From Candidatus Sulfotelmatobacter sp. (GTDB taxonomy: Bacteria > Acidobacteriota > Terriglobia > Terriglobales > Acidobacteriaceae): DNA of 64,000 nucleotides. The notes under the pieces are model-generated. The model was not told the DNA's origin. It made no database searches and worked only from the letters and a program-made list of their open reading frames with translations. Position 1 is the first letter of the stretch, and the number at the start of each line of letters is the position of its first letter. The DNA lies in NCBI GenBank assembly GCA_025462865.1, contig JAOAPI010000019.1:62001-126000 (forward strand), given 5' to 3'. The position numbers were made by a program, and so were the translations under genes. Positions 38,557-48,280 of this stretch are shown here, in pieces.

Positions 38557-39522
38557 ATGCCACTGCGACACGTGCTTGTTTGCGCAACGATGCTTATTTC
38601 CCCCTGCTTTGCACTCGCGGACGCCCAGCGCGGAACGCTGGTGCATGAAGAGGCGATTCGTGTATCGCCTAGCGGCGACGCAGCCAAATTGGGCCTGGCC
38701 GCCCGCGGAAACGAACTGGTCGTCCTCGATACCAGTCGCGACTGGGTTCACGTGCAGGCGATTCTTCGTGAAGCGCGCAACGAAGAAGGTCTAACCGACG
38801 AAGAGGCGGAGGCCAAAACTATTTCCGGCTGGGTTCCCGCAAAGGGTTTCGTGAGCAGCACAACGCAAGACGGCGACAGAATCATCTTTGGCGAGGCGGC
38901 GGATTCCGAAGACCAAGCCAGCCGCCGCCGAGGCCGGCGTGATGCCGCGCAGGACGCAATGCGGCTTTACTATCGCGTGTACGATCTGATGCCCGCATCG
39001 CCACTGGCCGCCGAAGCGCTCTATCGCGCTGCGGATATTCGCTGGCAGATCGAGCGTACCGATGTTATGACGCGGCCTTCGGCTCGCGAACGAGAAGCGT
39101 ATATGCGCGGGCAGCTTAACGAAGAGTGGATGAAGCTGGTGAACAAGAAGTATCCCGGCACCAAGTGGGCAGAACTCGCCTCCTTCCGCATGATCGACAA
39201 CAAACTCTGCGGGGACTGGGAAGGCATGACCAAGTGTCCCGAAAAAGAAGCTGACATCTACGAGAAGTACGCGAACGACCATTCGCAATCTCCGGCGGCT
39301 CCGGAAGCTTTGTATAACGCTGCGTGGCGCCGTGCGGCGCTGATTGAAATTTATAAGATAGAACCCAACCAGAAGAAGTCAGCGGAATCGAAAGACCGCG
39401 CTCTGGCACTAGCGCAGAAGATTGTCAGTCAATACGGGCAGAGCAATTGGGCGCTGCGCGCGCGACGGCTGATTTTTTATGTTCAGCAGGGCATTCCGAC
39501 GTATGGAAATGCGGGCGACTGA
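38557..39522 (+). CDS. Exported hypothetical protein (SH3-like/tetratricopeptide-like)
   Basis: Signal peptide-like MPLRHVLVCATMLISPCFALADA and helical repeat-like C-terminal part. Confidence 0.7.
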   Translation: MPLRHVLVCATMLISPCFALADAQRGTLVHEEAIRVSPSGDAAKLGLAARGNELVVLDTSRDWVHVQAILREARNEEGLTDEEAEAKTISGWVPAKGFVSSTTQDGDRIIFGEAADSEDQASRRRGRRDAAQDAMRLYYRVYDLMPASPLAAEALYRAADIRWQIERTDVMTRPSAREREAYMRGQLNEEWMKLVNKKYPGTKWAELASFRMIDNKLCGDWEGMTKCPEKEADIYEKYANDHSQSPAAPEALYNAAWRRAALIEIYKIEPNQKKSAESKDRALALAQKIVSQYGQSNWALRARRLIFYVQQGIPTYGNAGD

Positions 39523-39536
39523 GACTGAAATTCATT

Positions 39537-39606
39537 AACCACGAAGGACACGAAGTTATACGAAGGTGTGGGTCCCTTGTTTTCGTTTGGGTCACTTCGT
39601 GATTCA
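39537..39606. repeat. Intergenic repeat, copy 1 (AACCACGAAGGACACGAAG...CACTTCGTGATTC)
   Basis: Related to 40585..40657; internal complementarity; flanks uppP. Confidence 0.6.
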
Positions 39607-39679
39607 TTGGAACTGAACTCTTCCAGTAACCTCGCTGCAAACTTTTTCTGCGATACTGTTCCCTTACTTTGGAGGCTGA

Positions 39680-40573
39680 TTGAACGACTACCTACTGTCT
39701 GTTGTGTTGGGAATTGTGGAAGGCCTGACGGAATTTTTGCCGGTCAGTTCCACCGCGCATCTCAGGCTTTCTGAAGCGTTGCTGCACATCAGCCTGTCGG
39801 ATGGCTACTGGAAGATGTATTCCATCGTCATTCAACTGGGCGCAATCGCTTGCCTGCCAGTATATTTTCGCGACCGCATTGCCAAGTTTCTTTCGACTTT
39901 CCCGCGCGGTGAGCGGGGCGACCGAACAGTGCTCACGCATCCCCTGGGATTAGTGACGATTGCTTTTGTCATTACGGCCATTCCTTCATTCCTGCTAACC
40001 AAAGTCATCGGCAAACATCTGGAGAACCTGTACATCATCGGCTGGTCATTATTGATCGGCGGAGTCGTGATGTGGATTGTGGATGCGATGAACGCGAAGT
40101 CTGAAGCGGCAGGGCCGTCGGCCGGCGGAGGCCGCATCCGCACATGGAAGATGGAAAACATGAGCCTGGGACAAGCTGTCTGGATTGGCTTCTGCCAGAT
40201 ATTCTCGGGCGTGTTTCCTGGAACCTCCCGCTCGATGGCAACCATCGCCGGTGGTCAGCTTGCGGGCATGTCGCGCGCTTCGGCCCTCGAATTTTCTTTT
40301 TTCGTATCGATCCCAACCATGGTTGCCGCCACGGGATATACCCTCTTCAAATCGGTCCGCGGGAAAGGCGAGAACCCGATCGGTGTTTCGCAGATCGACG
40401 CCCATGGATGGATCGTTCTGGCCATCGGTTTCGTCGTATCGTTCATCGTCGCTTACGCATCGGTGGCGTGGTTCATGGCGTATGTGCGCAAGCACGGATT
40501 CGCACCATTTGCCGTGTATCGCATCGTTGTCGGGACGCTGGTGCTGGTGTTCGCGGCTAGACTGGCGGGGTAA
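39680..40573 (+). CDS. uppP: Undecaprenyl-diphosphatase
   Basis: VLGIVEGLTEFLPVSSTAHLRLSEALL, GVFPGTSRSMATIAGGQLAGMSRASALEFSFFVSIPTM; TTG start preceded by GGAGG. Confidence 0.95.
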   Translation: MNDYLLSVVLGIVEGLTEFLPVSSTAHLRLSEALLHISLSDGYWKMYSIVIQLGAIACLPVYFRDRIAKFLSTFPRGERGDRTVLTHPLGLVTIAFVITAIPSFLLTKVIGKHLENLYIIGWSLLIGGVVMWIVDAMNAKSEAAGPSAGGGRIRTWKMENMSLGQAVWIGFCQIFSGVFPGTSRSMATIAGGQLAGMSRASALEFSFFVSIPTMVAATGYTLFKSVRGKGENPIGVSQIDAHGWIVLAIGFVVSFIVAYASVAWFMAYVRKHGFAPFAVYRIVVGTLVLVFAARLAG

Positions 40574-40584
40574 AAAGAGCAACT

Positions 40585-40657
40585 AACCACAAAGGGCACG
40601 AAGTTCACGAAGAACCGATTCAATCGTGTCCTTTGCGAACCTTTGTATCTTCGTGAT
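40585..40657. repeat. Intergenic repeat, copy 2 (AACCACAAAGGGCACGAAGTTCACGAAG...TCTTCGTGATTT)
   Basis: Related to the copy upstream of uppP. Confidence 0.6.
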
Positions 40658-40805
40658 TTCCCATCTTTTTCGTGCAGTAATCCAACTGTGCACTTCCCTG
40701 CAAATTCCGCCATTGCCGCGGCGTCCGCTTCTTGGCATAATGATGAGGCTCTGGCCGATTTGCGCCACAGGACTGTTTTGCGTCCCGTGTAACGACGGCC
40801 CATAA

Positions 40806-43208
40806 ATGCGTCTTCTGGCAAGAATTTTTATCCCCACGGGCAACCGGCGGCTCAATGAGCTGATCGGATTCCTGTTGTGCGTCTCCGCGCTCCTCCTCTT
40901 CCTCGCGCTGGCATCGTATTCGCCGCTTGATCCCTCGTTTAATAGCGCGTCCGTCCTTACCGGAACCCATGTGGCCCGCAACTGGATTGGAGTTGTTGGA
41001 GCCGTCATCTCCGACCTCGCCCTGCAATTTTTCGGCATCGGAGCCTTTTTGCTGCCGGTGTTATTCGGCGTGCTGGGAATCCGCTGGTTTGCGTCGCGGA
41101 AGATTCAATCTCCGGTGGCGAAGAGTCTGGGCGGGGTCTGGCTGATCGTTTTCACTCCCGCCCTGCTGGCACTGCTGCCGGGAAATTTGCGCTGGCTGAA
41201 CGTGGTTCCCATTGAAGGTCTGGTGGGGCGAGTAGTCGGAGATGTGCTCATCCATTACTTAAATGTCGCCGGTGCATATATCGTTTGCGCCAGCGTGCTG
41301 GCGGTTGCGCTTTATCTCTCGACGGCGTTCTCCTTTTCAGCCATCCGGTTGTGGGCTCCGACACGGTTCGCATTCATAACCGCATTATGGAACCGCTACC
41401 AGGATTGGCAGGAAGAACGCATCAAGAGACATCAGCAGAAAGAACTGGAAAAACGCCGCTCCGCGAAGCCGACGCTGAAGACGCAGTTAATTCCTTCACA
41501 CCCGCCCGCCGCGAGTGAGGTCACGGTACAGCCAAGGGTTTCGTCACCGCCGCGAAGAACCGGCATCGAGCGCACGCTCGGACCACAGATAGAACAGGAC
41601 GCTCCAGCCGCGATTGGTGGAGTTCTCGCCGAACCTTTTGCTGAAGCTGAAGTTGATCCGGAAGTCACGCAACGCGCCGATAGCGATCATAAGGCCAAGA
41701 CAACGATGCCGAAGATCGCGGGCGGATACAAACTGCCATCGAGCAGTTTGCTGCAGCGTCCGGACGAGCAGCACGCCGTGGATGCTGATGAACTTAAGAT
41801 ACTGGCGCAAGTGCTCACCGAGAAATACGCCGAGTTCGAAGTGCATGGGCAGATCACGCAGATCAATCCTGGTCCCGTGGTCACTACGTTCGAGTTCAAG
41901 CCCGACGCTGGAATCAAATACAGCCGCATCACCAATCTCACTGATGATCTCTGCCTGGCGTTGAAAGCCGAAAGCATTTTGATCGAGCGCATGGCCGGGA
42001 AGTCGACCGTCGGCATTCAGGTGCCGAACCGCGAACGAGAGATCATCTGGCTGCGCGAGAACATCGAGTCACAAGAGTTCATGGGCCAGAAGTCGAAGCT
42101 GACGATGGCCCTGGGCAAAGACATCAATGGACGGATCGTGGTCGCTGACCTTGCCGGCATGCCGCACTTGCTGATCGCCGGGTCGACTGGCGCCGGGAAG
42201 AGCGTGGCCATCAACGCCTTTATCATGTCGATTCTGTACAAGGCGACGCCGGACCAGGTGCGCCTGATTCTGGTAGATCCGAAGCGGCTGGAGCTGGGCA
42301 ACTACGAAGGCGTCCCGCACCTCTACACGCCGATCATCACCGAGCCGAAGCTTGCGGCGAATGCACTACGCAATGCCGTACGCGAAATGGAACGGCGGCT
42401 GAAGCTGCTAGCCGCAAAAGGCGTCCGCAATATCGACCAGTACAACCGGCTCTTTGACAACGGCGGAACGCCCAGCCTGTTTGAGGAAGAATCTGACGAC
42501 AAACCAATTCCATACATCGTGATCATCATCGACGAACTGGCCGATCTGATGATGCTCGATTCCAGCAACGTCGAAGAGTCGATCACGCGACTGGCGCAGA
42601 TGGCGCGCGCGGTCGGCATTCATCTGGTTCTGGCGACGCAGCGTCCGTCCGTCGATGTGATAACGGGACTGATCAAGGCGAATTTCCCAGCGCGCATTTC
42701 GTTCCGCGTTGCGACCAAGGTCGATTCGCGAACCATTCTCGACGCCAACGGAGCCGAGGCCCTGCTGGGCAAGGGCGACATGCTTTACCTGCCTTCAGGA
42801 TCGGCGCGGGTGCATCGTTTACATGCGCCGCTGGTCACGGAAAAGGAAATTGCAGCGGTGGTGGAGTTCTGGAAAGCGCAAGGCTCGGCCGAATATCAGC
42901 AGCAGTTCCTCGAAGCGCCGAAGGACGAGCGCGAAGCCGGCAGCAGCGGAGGCGCTGGTGGCGGAGCAGCAGAGGGCAGCGGTGACGACGATCCTCTCTA
43001 TCAGGATGCGGTGAAGCTGGTGGTGGAGTTTGGAAAGGCCTCGACTTCCCTGCTACAGCGGCGGCTGCGCATCGGCTACGGGCGGGCGGCGCATCTGATC
43101 GACCTGATGGAGCAGGATGGAATTGTAGGGGCTGCGGATGGTCCTAAGCCGCGTGAGGTGTTGAAGCGGCCCGATTGGATCTCTGAGATTGAAGAGACCA
43201 TGCGGTAG
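40806..43208 (+). CDS. ftsK: DNA translocase FtsK/SpoIIIE
   Basis: N-terminal TM segments; PHLLIAGSTGAGKSVAINAFIMSILYKATPDQVRLILVDPKRLEL; C-terminal gamma-like domain. Confidence 0.96.
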   Translation: MRLLARIFIPTGNRRLNELIGFLLCVSALLLFLALASYSPLDPSFNSASVLTGTHVARNWIGVVGAVISDLALQFFGIGAFLLPVLFGVLGIRWFASRKIQSPVAKSLGGVWLIVFTPALLALLPGNLRWLNVVPIEGLVGRVVGDVLIHYLNVAGAYIVCASVLAVALYLSTAFSFSAIRLWAPTRFAFITALWNRYQDWQEERIKRHQQKELEKRRSAKPTLKTQLIPSHPPAASEVTVQPRVSSPPRRTGIERTLGPQIEQDAPAAIGGVLAEPFAEAEVDPEVTQRADSDHKAKTTMPKIAGGYKLPSSSLLQRPDEQHAVDADELKILAQVLTEKYAEFEVHGQITQINPGPVVTTFEFKPDAGIKYSRITNLTDDLCLALKAESILIERMAGKSTVGIQVPNREREIIWLRENIESQEFMGQKSKLTMALGKDINGRIVVADLAGMPHLLIAGSTGAGKSVAINAFIMSILYKATPDQVRLILVDPKRLELGNYEGVPHLYTPIITEPKLAANALRNAVREMERRLKLLAAKGVRNIDQYNRLFDNGGTPSLFEEESDDKPIPYIVIIIDELADLMMLDSSNVEESITRLAQMARAVGIHLVLATQRPSVDVITGLIKANFPARISFRVATKVDSRTILDANGAEALLGKGDMLYLPSGSARVHRLHAPLVTEKEIAAVVEFWKAQGSAEYQQQFLEAPKDEREAGSSGGAGGGAAEGSGDDDPLYQDAVKLVVEFGKASTSLLQRRLRIGYGRAAHLIDLMEQDGIVGAADGPKPREVLKRPDWISEIEETMR

Positions 43209-43328
43209 TTCGAGTGTTCGTGCGATTTATAGATCACCACCTGAAAGCCCTCAAGGGGCGAGGCTCTTGCGGCATTCCCCGATACGAATCTCACACGCTC
43301 CATCGCCGATGAGAACTAAGCCTTCATC

Positions 43329-44558
43329 CTAGTTCCCTGCTTCTGAGCGAAGTCCTCGCAACGCGAGGATAGCCAGCGCCATCACTGCCAGGATCATTGC
43401 AGCCCAGAGAACCCCCATATGCCGATCGGACCACGGACGATCGTCGGGACGTCCCGTGTATTGCGAGTTATGGGCGCCCGCTCCTAGTTGTGCCTCGGCG
43501 GGAGAATTCTCCAGATGAAAAAAGCGGGCATAGTCGTAGACCGGACCTGCTAGCTTTTCGTCGCCGTAATACACCGCGAGAGAAGTCTTTCCCTGCGGAT
43601 CAAAATAGATTCGGCGTTCCACTGAAAGCGGCTGGACTTCGAGGAATGCAAGGGGCGGATTGTCGCCATTGTCAACGGAGATCGTGATCTGATTGGAACG
43701 GCCTGTCGCGCGGATGGCCAGTTCCTCCGTATTGACCACCGTCCCCGCGCGGTTAATGCGAACCCGGCTGATCTCGCCGCTGCTTTCTTCGGTCCCTTGA
43801 GCGTTTTGTATCCTAACCGTGCGACGGAAGTTCACCTGGCCGGGAGCGACCTTAAAAGCAATGCGGTCCACGGGAACTTTTGCCGGCACGTCACAAACAA
43901 TCTGCGTCCTGCGTTGCTCTTGCTGTGGTGCGGCGCAGGAACCTACTCTGGTCCAGGAGGCCTGTTGTTCGCGCAGATTGGAGATCGCCGCACCTTTCAC
44001 CTGCCGAGGAAGAATCCCGGGCGATAACTTGACGTGGAGGTACCGGAAACTGGATGGAGGTAATTTCAATATGAAATTAGATCCTAGTTGTTCGCTCGTG
44101 AAATCGTAGAGCGTTGAAGGCGTCAATGCGGTGGATGACTTCTCGCCCAACGCATTGGTTCCGGCGACGGAGGCGGTAGCGACAAAATCTTTAGCATCGG
44201 CATCCAGACGCAAACGAATTCGGTCATAGCTGGCAAGTTTCTCGGCATTGAGATCGAATTCGGTATGCCCGGCCACGCTGCCGAGATTGAGACTTTTGGC
44301 TTCTACTTCTTCGGAAGAAATTCCCGCCCGCTGTTCCGACAGCAAATACTGAACCGGCGATTGCCCCTCGTACAACCGGAGATCACCAAGGTCGGGGCGC
44401 GAATGGTTCCATAGCTCCTCGTCAACAATGAAGTAATTCTGGCGATCGGGCTGGGCGATATGAAGGTCTCGTACGTTGCTGAAATAAGGGATCGCAGCTT
44501 CAGGTGGGTTTGAAACGGAAAGACCCACGAACCACACAAGAAGACAAATGGACTTCAT
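43329..44558 (-). CDS. DUF3999-like membrane protein
   Basis: Signal peptide, beta-rich body, C-terminal TM; head-to-tail with a DUF2339-like gene. Confidence 0.72.
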   Translation of the reverse strand: MKSICLLVWFVGLSVSNPPEAAIPYFSNVRDLHIAQPDRQNYFIVDEELWNHSRPDLGDLRLYEGQSPVQYLLSEQRAGISSEEVEAKSLNLGSVAGHTEFDLNAEKLASYDRIRLRLDADAKDFVATASVAGTNALGEKSSTALTPSTLYDFTSEQLGSNFILKLPPSSFRYLHVKLSPGILPRQVKGAAISNLREQQASWTRVGSCAAPQQEQRRTQIVCDVPAKVPVDRIAFKVAPGQVNFRRTVRIQNAQGTEESSGEISRVRINRAGTVVNTEELAIRATGRSNQITISVDNGDNPPLAFLEVQPLSVERRIYFDPQGKTSLAVYYGDEKLAGPVYDYARFFHLENSPAEAQLGAGAHNSQYTGRPDDRPWSDRHMGVLWAAMILAVMALAILALRGLRSEAGN

Positions 44559-46447
44559 GCTGTCGTCCGGTTCCCTTCCTCGTTTCTGCGGAGCTTCTTC
44601 TTTGCCGATAACTGAAGCCAATCTTTCTGATAAACAAATGAGATAGCCAACAGCAGCGCGCCTAACACGATGAAGCTGACGATGCGATATCCGCGGTCGA
44701 GTTGAGAAACGTCATACACAAATACTTTGACGACGGTCGCTGCAATCAGAACCAAAGCCTGCCAGCGAACGAAGGCCGAGCGGCGGAAGAAGCCCACCAC
44801 CATCAGCATTGCACCGTAAGCCATCCACAAGGCGGAATATGTGAAGTCGCGTTCTATTTGGATGCTCCGCCATTCGGCTGCATACGCAGGGTACCCGGGG
44901 CTGCGGCCGGATTGAACTGCCGGCATTTGTCGGGAGTAATAATCCGCCACTTCGTGGCTCAGCGCCATGAGGGCAAGCGCGTTCAGGCCAATGACCGCGA
45001 TGGCGGCAACCGTGGATCCGGCTTCATCAGTGCGGCGGGAGGCATACCATGCGACCGCTCCCAACACCACAACTGCAACCGTGTACGTAGCCATACGCAT
45101 GTTGAAGATGAGGTCGGTGGTGTAGAAATTATCGATCAGGAGCAGCCGCGCCACTCCGAGTACGAGGGCTGCCAGCGCAAAAATATTGAGCAGTTCCGAG
45201 TGAATGCGATCTGCAACCCAGAGAAGTATTCCTGCTTCGACGAACCATCCGATCGTGATCCAGTGAGCATCGAGGCGAATAGGAATTGCCACCGTAATGA
45301 AACCGAGAGCAACTGCGAGGTGGAGAAAGTGCAGGACCTGCACGGATCCCTGACTCAGCTTCCTGGTTGAAACCTGCCTGCTAAGAAAAATGTAAACTGC
45401 CGCCAAAGCCAGGGCGAACCATGCCATTTTGGTTTTGTCCACTTCTTCGACCATGGCATAGGCCTGGAGAAAATAGACAACTGCATTCACAAATGCCAGA
45501 ACGGCTGTGATCGACGCGAACACAGCAGATTCGCCTTCCGGCTGAAGCGTTACCAGAGGTGAGATGGCGAAAATTGCGAAAAACAGTGTGGCAAAGGCAA
45601 GAGTAAGTCCCAGCTGGCTGCGATTGTAGAAACTGAAATACCAACCTAGGTAAAGCAACAGCGTGCCCGCGTAACTCATCAGCAGGAGACGGCGCCAGGG
45701 CTTGAACACGACCAAAAACAAAGTGGCCAGATCGAGTAAAGCGACATAGCAAAACAGTGTGACCTCGCGGTTCTGACCGGTGGAAAGCAGAACTGGAGTG
45801 GTGAAGCCGCCCGTCAGCGCGAAAGCAGCGAGCAGTTGTGCGTCCTGGGCCAACGCCATTGCGGCTGTCGCCGCCGTCACCGCCAGCATCATCCCAAAGG
45901 CAACGCTGCTGGGAATCAAGCTATAGACTTGAAAAGCCGCCCACAAAGATAAGTAGAGGGTTCCGATTCCCACGGCTTTGAGCGAGTAAGAAAAAGCCTG
46001 GTATCCCTTGGCGCGAAAGCGCTCGCTCCACACGACCACCGCGATCCCCGCAAGGATGCCGATGGAGACTCGTCCGGCGGGACCGATCCAGTTGTTATCG
46101 AAGGCAAACTTCAGAAAATAAGAAACACCGATTAGAAGGGCGGCAATGCCGATGCGGTTGAGCCAGTGCGAACCGATGCGCGATTCAAGGTCTGCGTGAG
46201 GCTCGGCGGGGTGTGCAGTCTTGACGCGCTGGGGGATCAACGGAGGAGGTGCGTGCAGTTCCGGCTTCTGTGGCGCTGCAACAGTCACCGGTTGGGTCGG
46301 TGGCGGGGGATGAAGAGTTACGGCTGCACGCGCCGCCTCGCCGGATTCGGGCTCGATCCCGAGCTTGTGCTCGATCCGATAAACCCGCGCGGTTAGCTCC
46401 GCAAGAATCCTGCGAATGGCTTCGAGATCGTTTTGCGATGAGTCCAT
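44555..46447 (-). CDS. DUF2339-like polytopic membrane protein
   Basis: N-terminal coiled coil, LESRIGSHWLNRIGIAALLIGVSYFLKFAFDNNWIGPAGRV and many TM helices. Confidence 0.88.
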   Translation of the reverse strand: MDSSQNDLEAIRRILAELTARVYRIEHKLGIEPESGEAARAAVTLHPPPPTQPVTVAAPQKPELHAPPPLIPQRVKTAHPAEPHADLESRIGSHWLNRIGIAALLIGVSYFLKFAFDNNWIGPAGRVSIGILAGIAVVVWSERFRAKGYQAFSYSLKAVGIGTLYLSLWAAFQVYSLIPSSVAFGMMLAVTAATAAMALAQDAQLLAAFALTGGFTTPVLLSTGQNREVTLFCYVALLDLATLFLVVFKPWRRLLLMSYAGTLLLYLGWYFSFYNRSQLGLTLAFATLFFAIFAISPLVTLQPEGESAVFASITAVLAFVNAVVYFLQAYAMVEEVDKTKMAWFALALAAVYIFLSRQVSTRKLSQGSVQVLHFLHLAVALGFITVAIPIRLDAHWITIGWFVEAGILLWVADRIHSELLNIFALAALVLGVARLLLIDNFYTTDLIFNMRMATYTVAVVVLGAVAWYASRRTDEAGSTVAAIAVIGLNALALMALSHEVADYYSRQMPAVQSGRSPGYPAYAAEWRSIQIERDFTYSALWMAYGAMLMVVGFFRRSAFVRWQALVLIAATVVKVFVYDVSQLDRGYRIVSFIVLGALLLAISFVYQKDWLQLSAKKKLRRNEEGNRTTA

Positions 46448-46523
46448 GGCCAGAGCAACGAATTATCTGCGAAAAAGAACCTCGGTGCACGTCACTTTCG
46501 AAACGTCTGTGTAAAACTATCTC

Positions 46524-46727
46524 ATGGCTAAACGCATTCTTCGAGTGCTGAAATGGCTTGGAACCGCTCCCGCCATCGCGATTTGCACTCAATGCAATCG
46601 TGAGTTCAAGGTTCCACTCGAAGTGTTGAAACGGGTCGGGGGCGCTGCGGGGAACTTGAAACTTCAATTCGCGCATCATCAATGCGAAGAAAAAGAGGAC
46701 GAGGCCGGCAAGAACGTCAGCAGCTAG
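46524..46727 (+). CDS. Small hypothetical protein with CxxC and HHxxC motifs
   Basis: 67 aa ORF with CTQCNREF and HHQCEE, not overlapped by a better candidate. Confidence 0.55.
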   Translation: MAKRILRVLKWLGTAPAIAICTQCNREFKVPLEVLKRVGGAAGNLKLQFAHHQCEEKEDEAGKNVSS

Positions 46728-46945
46728 TGCGTTTCGGGCTTGCGCCAGGACCGGAGATTTACCGCGTAGAGGGCAATGCAGAACACATTCGCAGGAATAA
46801 AGCCGAACTGAGCGGTCCTGAAACCAATCACGCAGACGATGGCGCTGTTAATGCCCGCCAGAATCCAACCTTCCCAACAGCGCCTGCCCAGCAAAATAGT
46901 TGAAAGAACCGTAAGAATGCACGATAAGTAGTCAAGCCGGAACAC
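46724..46945 (-). CDS. Small hypothetical membrane protein
   Basis: Hydrophobic segments DYLSCILTVLSTILLG and LAGINSAIVCVIGF...ANVFCIALYAVNL; start (GTG 46945) inferred. Confidence 0.5.
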   Translation of the reverse strand: MFRLDYLSCILTVLSTILLGRRCWEGWILAGINSAIVCVIGFRTAQFGFIPANVFCIALYAVNLRSWRKPETH

Positions 46946-47089
46946 CAGCGAAATTCTCCTCGACTTCGAGTATGCAGTACAACGGCGGCGTTTGCCCTGA
47001 TTGTTGCGAGAAATGGGGTAACGGAGGTAATCGTCCACAAGTGCGGGCCTGCGCTCGGATAAAATCTTTCATATTCAGGAGTCTCGAAA

Positions 47090-47503
47090 ATGAAAGTCCT
47101 TACCGAGTACCTAAAATTTCATACCAAGACGCATCGCGCCTACGTCCATATGACGCCTCAGGTGGAAGAAATCGTGCGCAAGAGCGGAGTAAACGAAGGT
47201 ATGGTGCTGGTTTCTGCCATGCACATTACCGCGGGTGTGTATGTGAATGACAACGAAAGCGGCCTGATTGAGGACATCGACCAGTGGCTGCAGCATCTGG
47301 CGCCATTCCGAAAGAACTACAAACACCACGATACCGGCGAGGATAACGGCGACTCGCACCTGAAGGCTCTGCTGATTCATCATGAGGTAATCGTACCGAT
47401 CACAGCCGGCAAACTGGATTTGGGAACATGGCAGAGAATCTTCTACGCCGAATTTGACGGGCAACGCGACAAGCGGGTGATCGTAAAAGTAATGGGAGAG
47501 TAG
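47090..47503 (+). CDS. YjbQ-family protein (secondary thiamine-phosphate synthase family)
   Basis: [69 protein letters not shown]. Confidence 0.94.
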   Translation: MKVLTEYLKFHTKTHRAYVHMTPQVEEIVRKSGVNEGMVLVSAMHITAGVYVNDNESGLIEDIDQWLQHLAPFRKNYKHHDTGEDNGDSHLKALLIHHEVIVPITAGKLDLGTWQRIFYAEFDGQRDKRVIVKVMGE

Positions 47504-47504
47504 G

Positions 47505-47698
47505 GCAGTGGCCAGTGGTCAGTGGCCAGTGGTCAGTGCGAGTCGATTTTTGGTGGGAAACTGAGTGCCGATACCAAGGACTGGCTACTGACCACTGATC
47601 ACTAACCACTGCCTCGTGGTCGGCGCAAGTCGACTTTTAATGAGAAACTGGGTGCCGACACAAAGTACTGACCACTGGCCACTGATCACTAACCACTA
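47505..47698. repeat. Compound repeat: AGTGGTCAGT/ACTGACCACT inverted arms around two divergent copies of a roughly 47-bp unit
   Basis: GTGCGAGTCGATTTTTGGTGGGAAACTGAGTGCCGATACCAAGGACTG and GCGCAAGTCGACTTTTAATGAGAAACTGGGTGCCGACACAAAGTACTG flanked by CAGTGGCCAGTGGTCAGT / ACTGACCACTGGCCACTGATCACT. Confidence 0.85.
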
Positions 47699-47716
47699 CT
47701 TTTATTGGAGGCTTTA

Positions 47717-48262
47717 ATGAGTGCAGACGAGCTGCATGAACTGCGAGAGAGTGCCGAGCATGGGCACAGCAATCCCAACCTGGCGCCGGTGTCGCTGACC
47801 ATGGCGGTGCTCGCTGTGCTGGTAGCCGTGGTTTCGTTACTCGGGCACCGGGCGCACACGGAAGAAGTTGTGCTGCAGGCGAAATCTTCCGATCAATGGT
47901 CGTACTATCAGGCGAAGAACATTCGCGCGCATGAAGACGATCTGTTCAGCGAACTCGCTCCACTCATGAGTAATAACGACGCTGGAGGAGTAGCGAAATT
48001 TCGCGAGAAGTATGCGCAGGAGGCGGAGCGTTACAAACACGACAAGGAAGAAATCCAGCACGAGGCGCAAAAGCTGGAAAATGAGGTTGCTATTGAGACC
48101 AAGCGCGCCAACCGCTACGACCTGGCAGAAGTATTTCTGGAGATTGGATTGGTGATCACATCTATTACTTTGCTTTCCGGGCGGAGAATTTTCTGGCATC
48201 TGGGAATTGTGTTCAGCATTGCAGGGATCGCGGTAGCGGTGAGCGGAGCGCTGGTGCGTTGA
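47717..48262 (+). CDS. DUF4337-like membrane protein
   Basis: Two terminal TM regions with a charged helical middle (QWSYYQAKNIRAH...). Confidence 0.75.
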   Translation: MSADELHELRESAEHGHSNPNLAPVSLTMAVLAVLVAVVSLLGHRAHTEEVVLQAKSSDQWSYYQAKNIRAHEDDLFSELAPLMSNNDAGGVAKFREKYAQEAERYKHDKEEIQHEAQKLENEVAIETKRANRYDLAEVFLEIGLVITSITLLSGRRIFWHLGIVFSIAGIAVAVSGALVR

Positions 48263-48280
48263 GGTTTTGTACCTGGTGGG

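Noticed and set aside
43209-43328. CCGATACGAATCT downstream of ftsK as a copy of the repeat near 21981
   Set aside because: Shared stretch is only about 11 nt (GATACGAATCT), compatible with chance.
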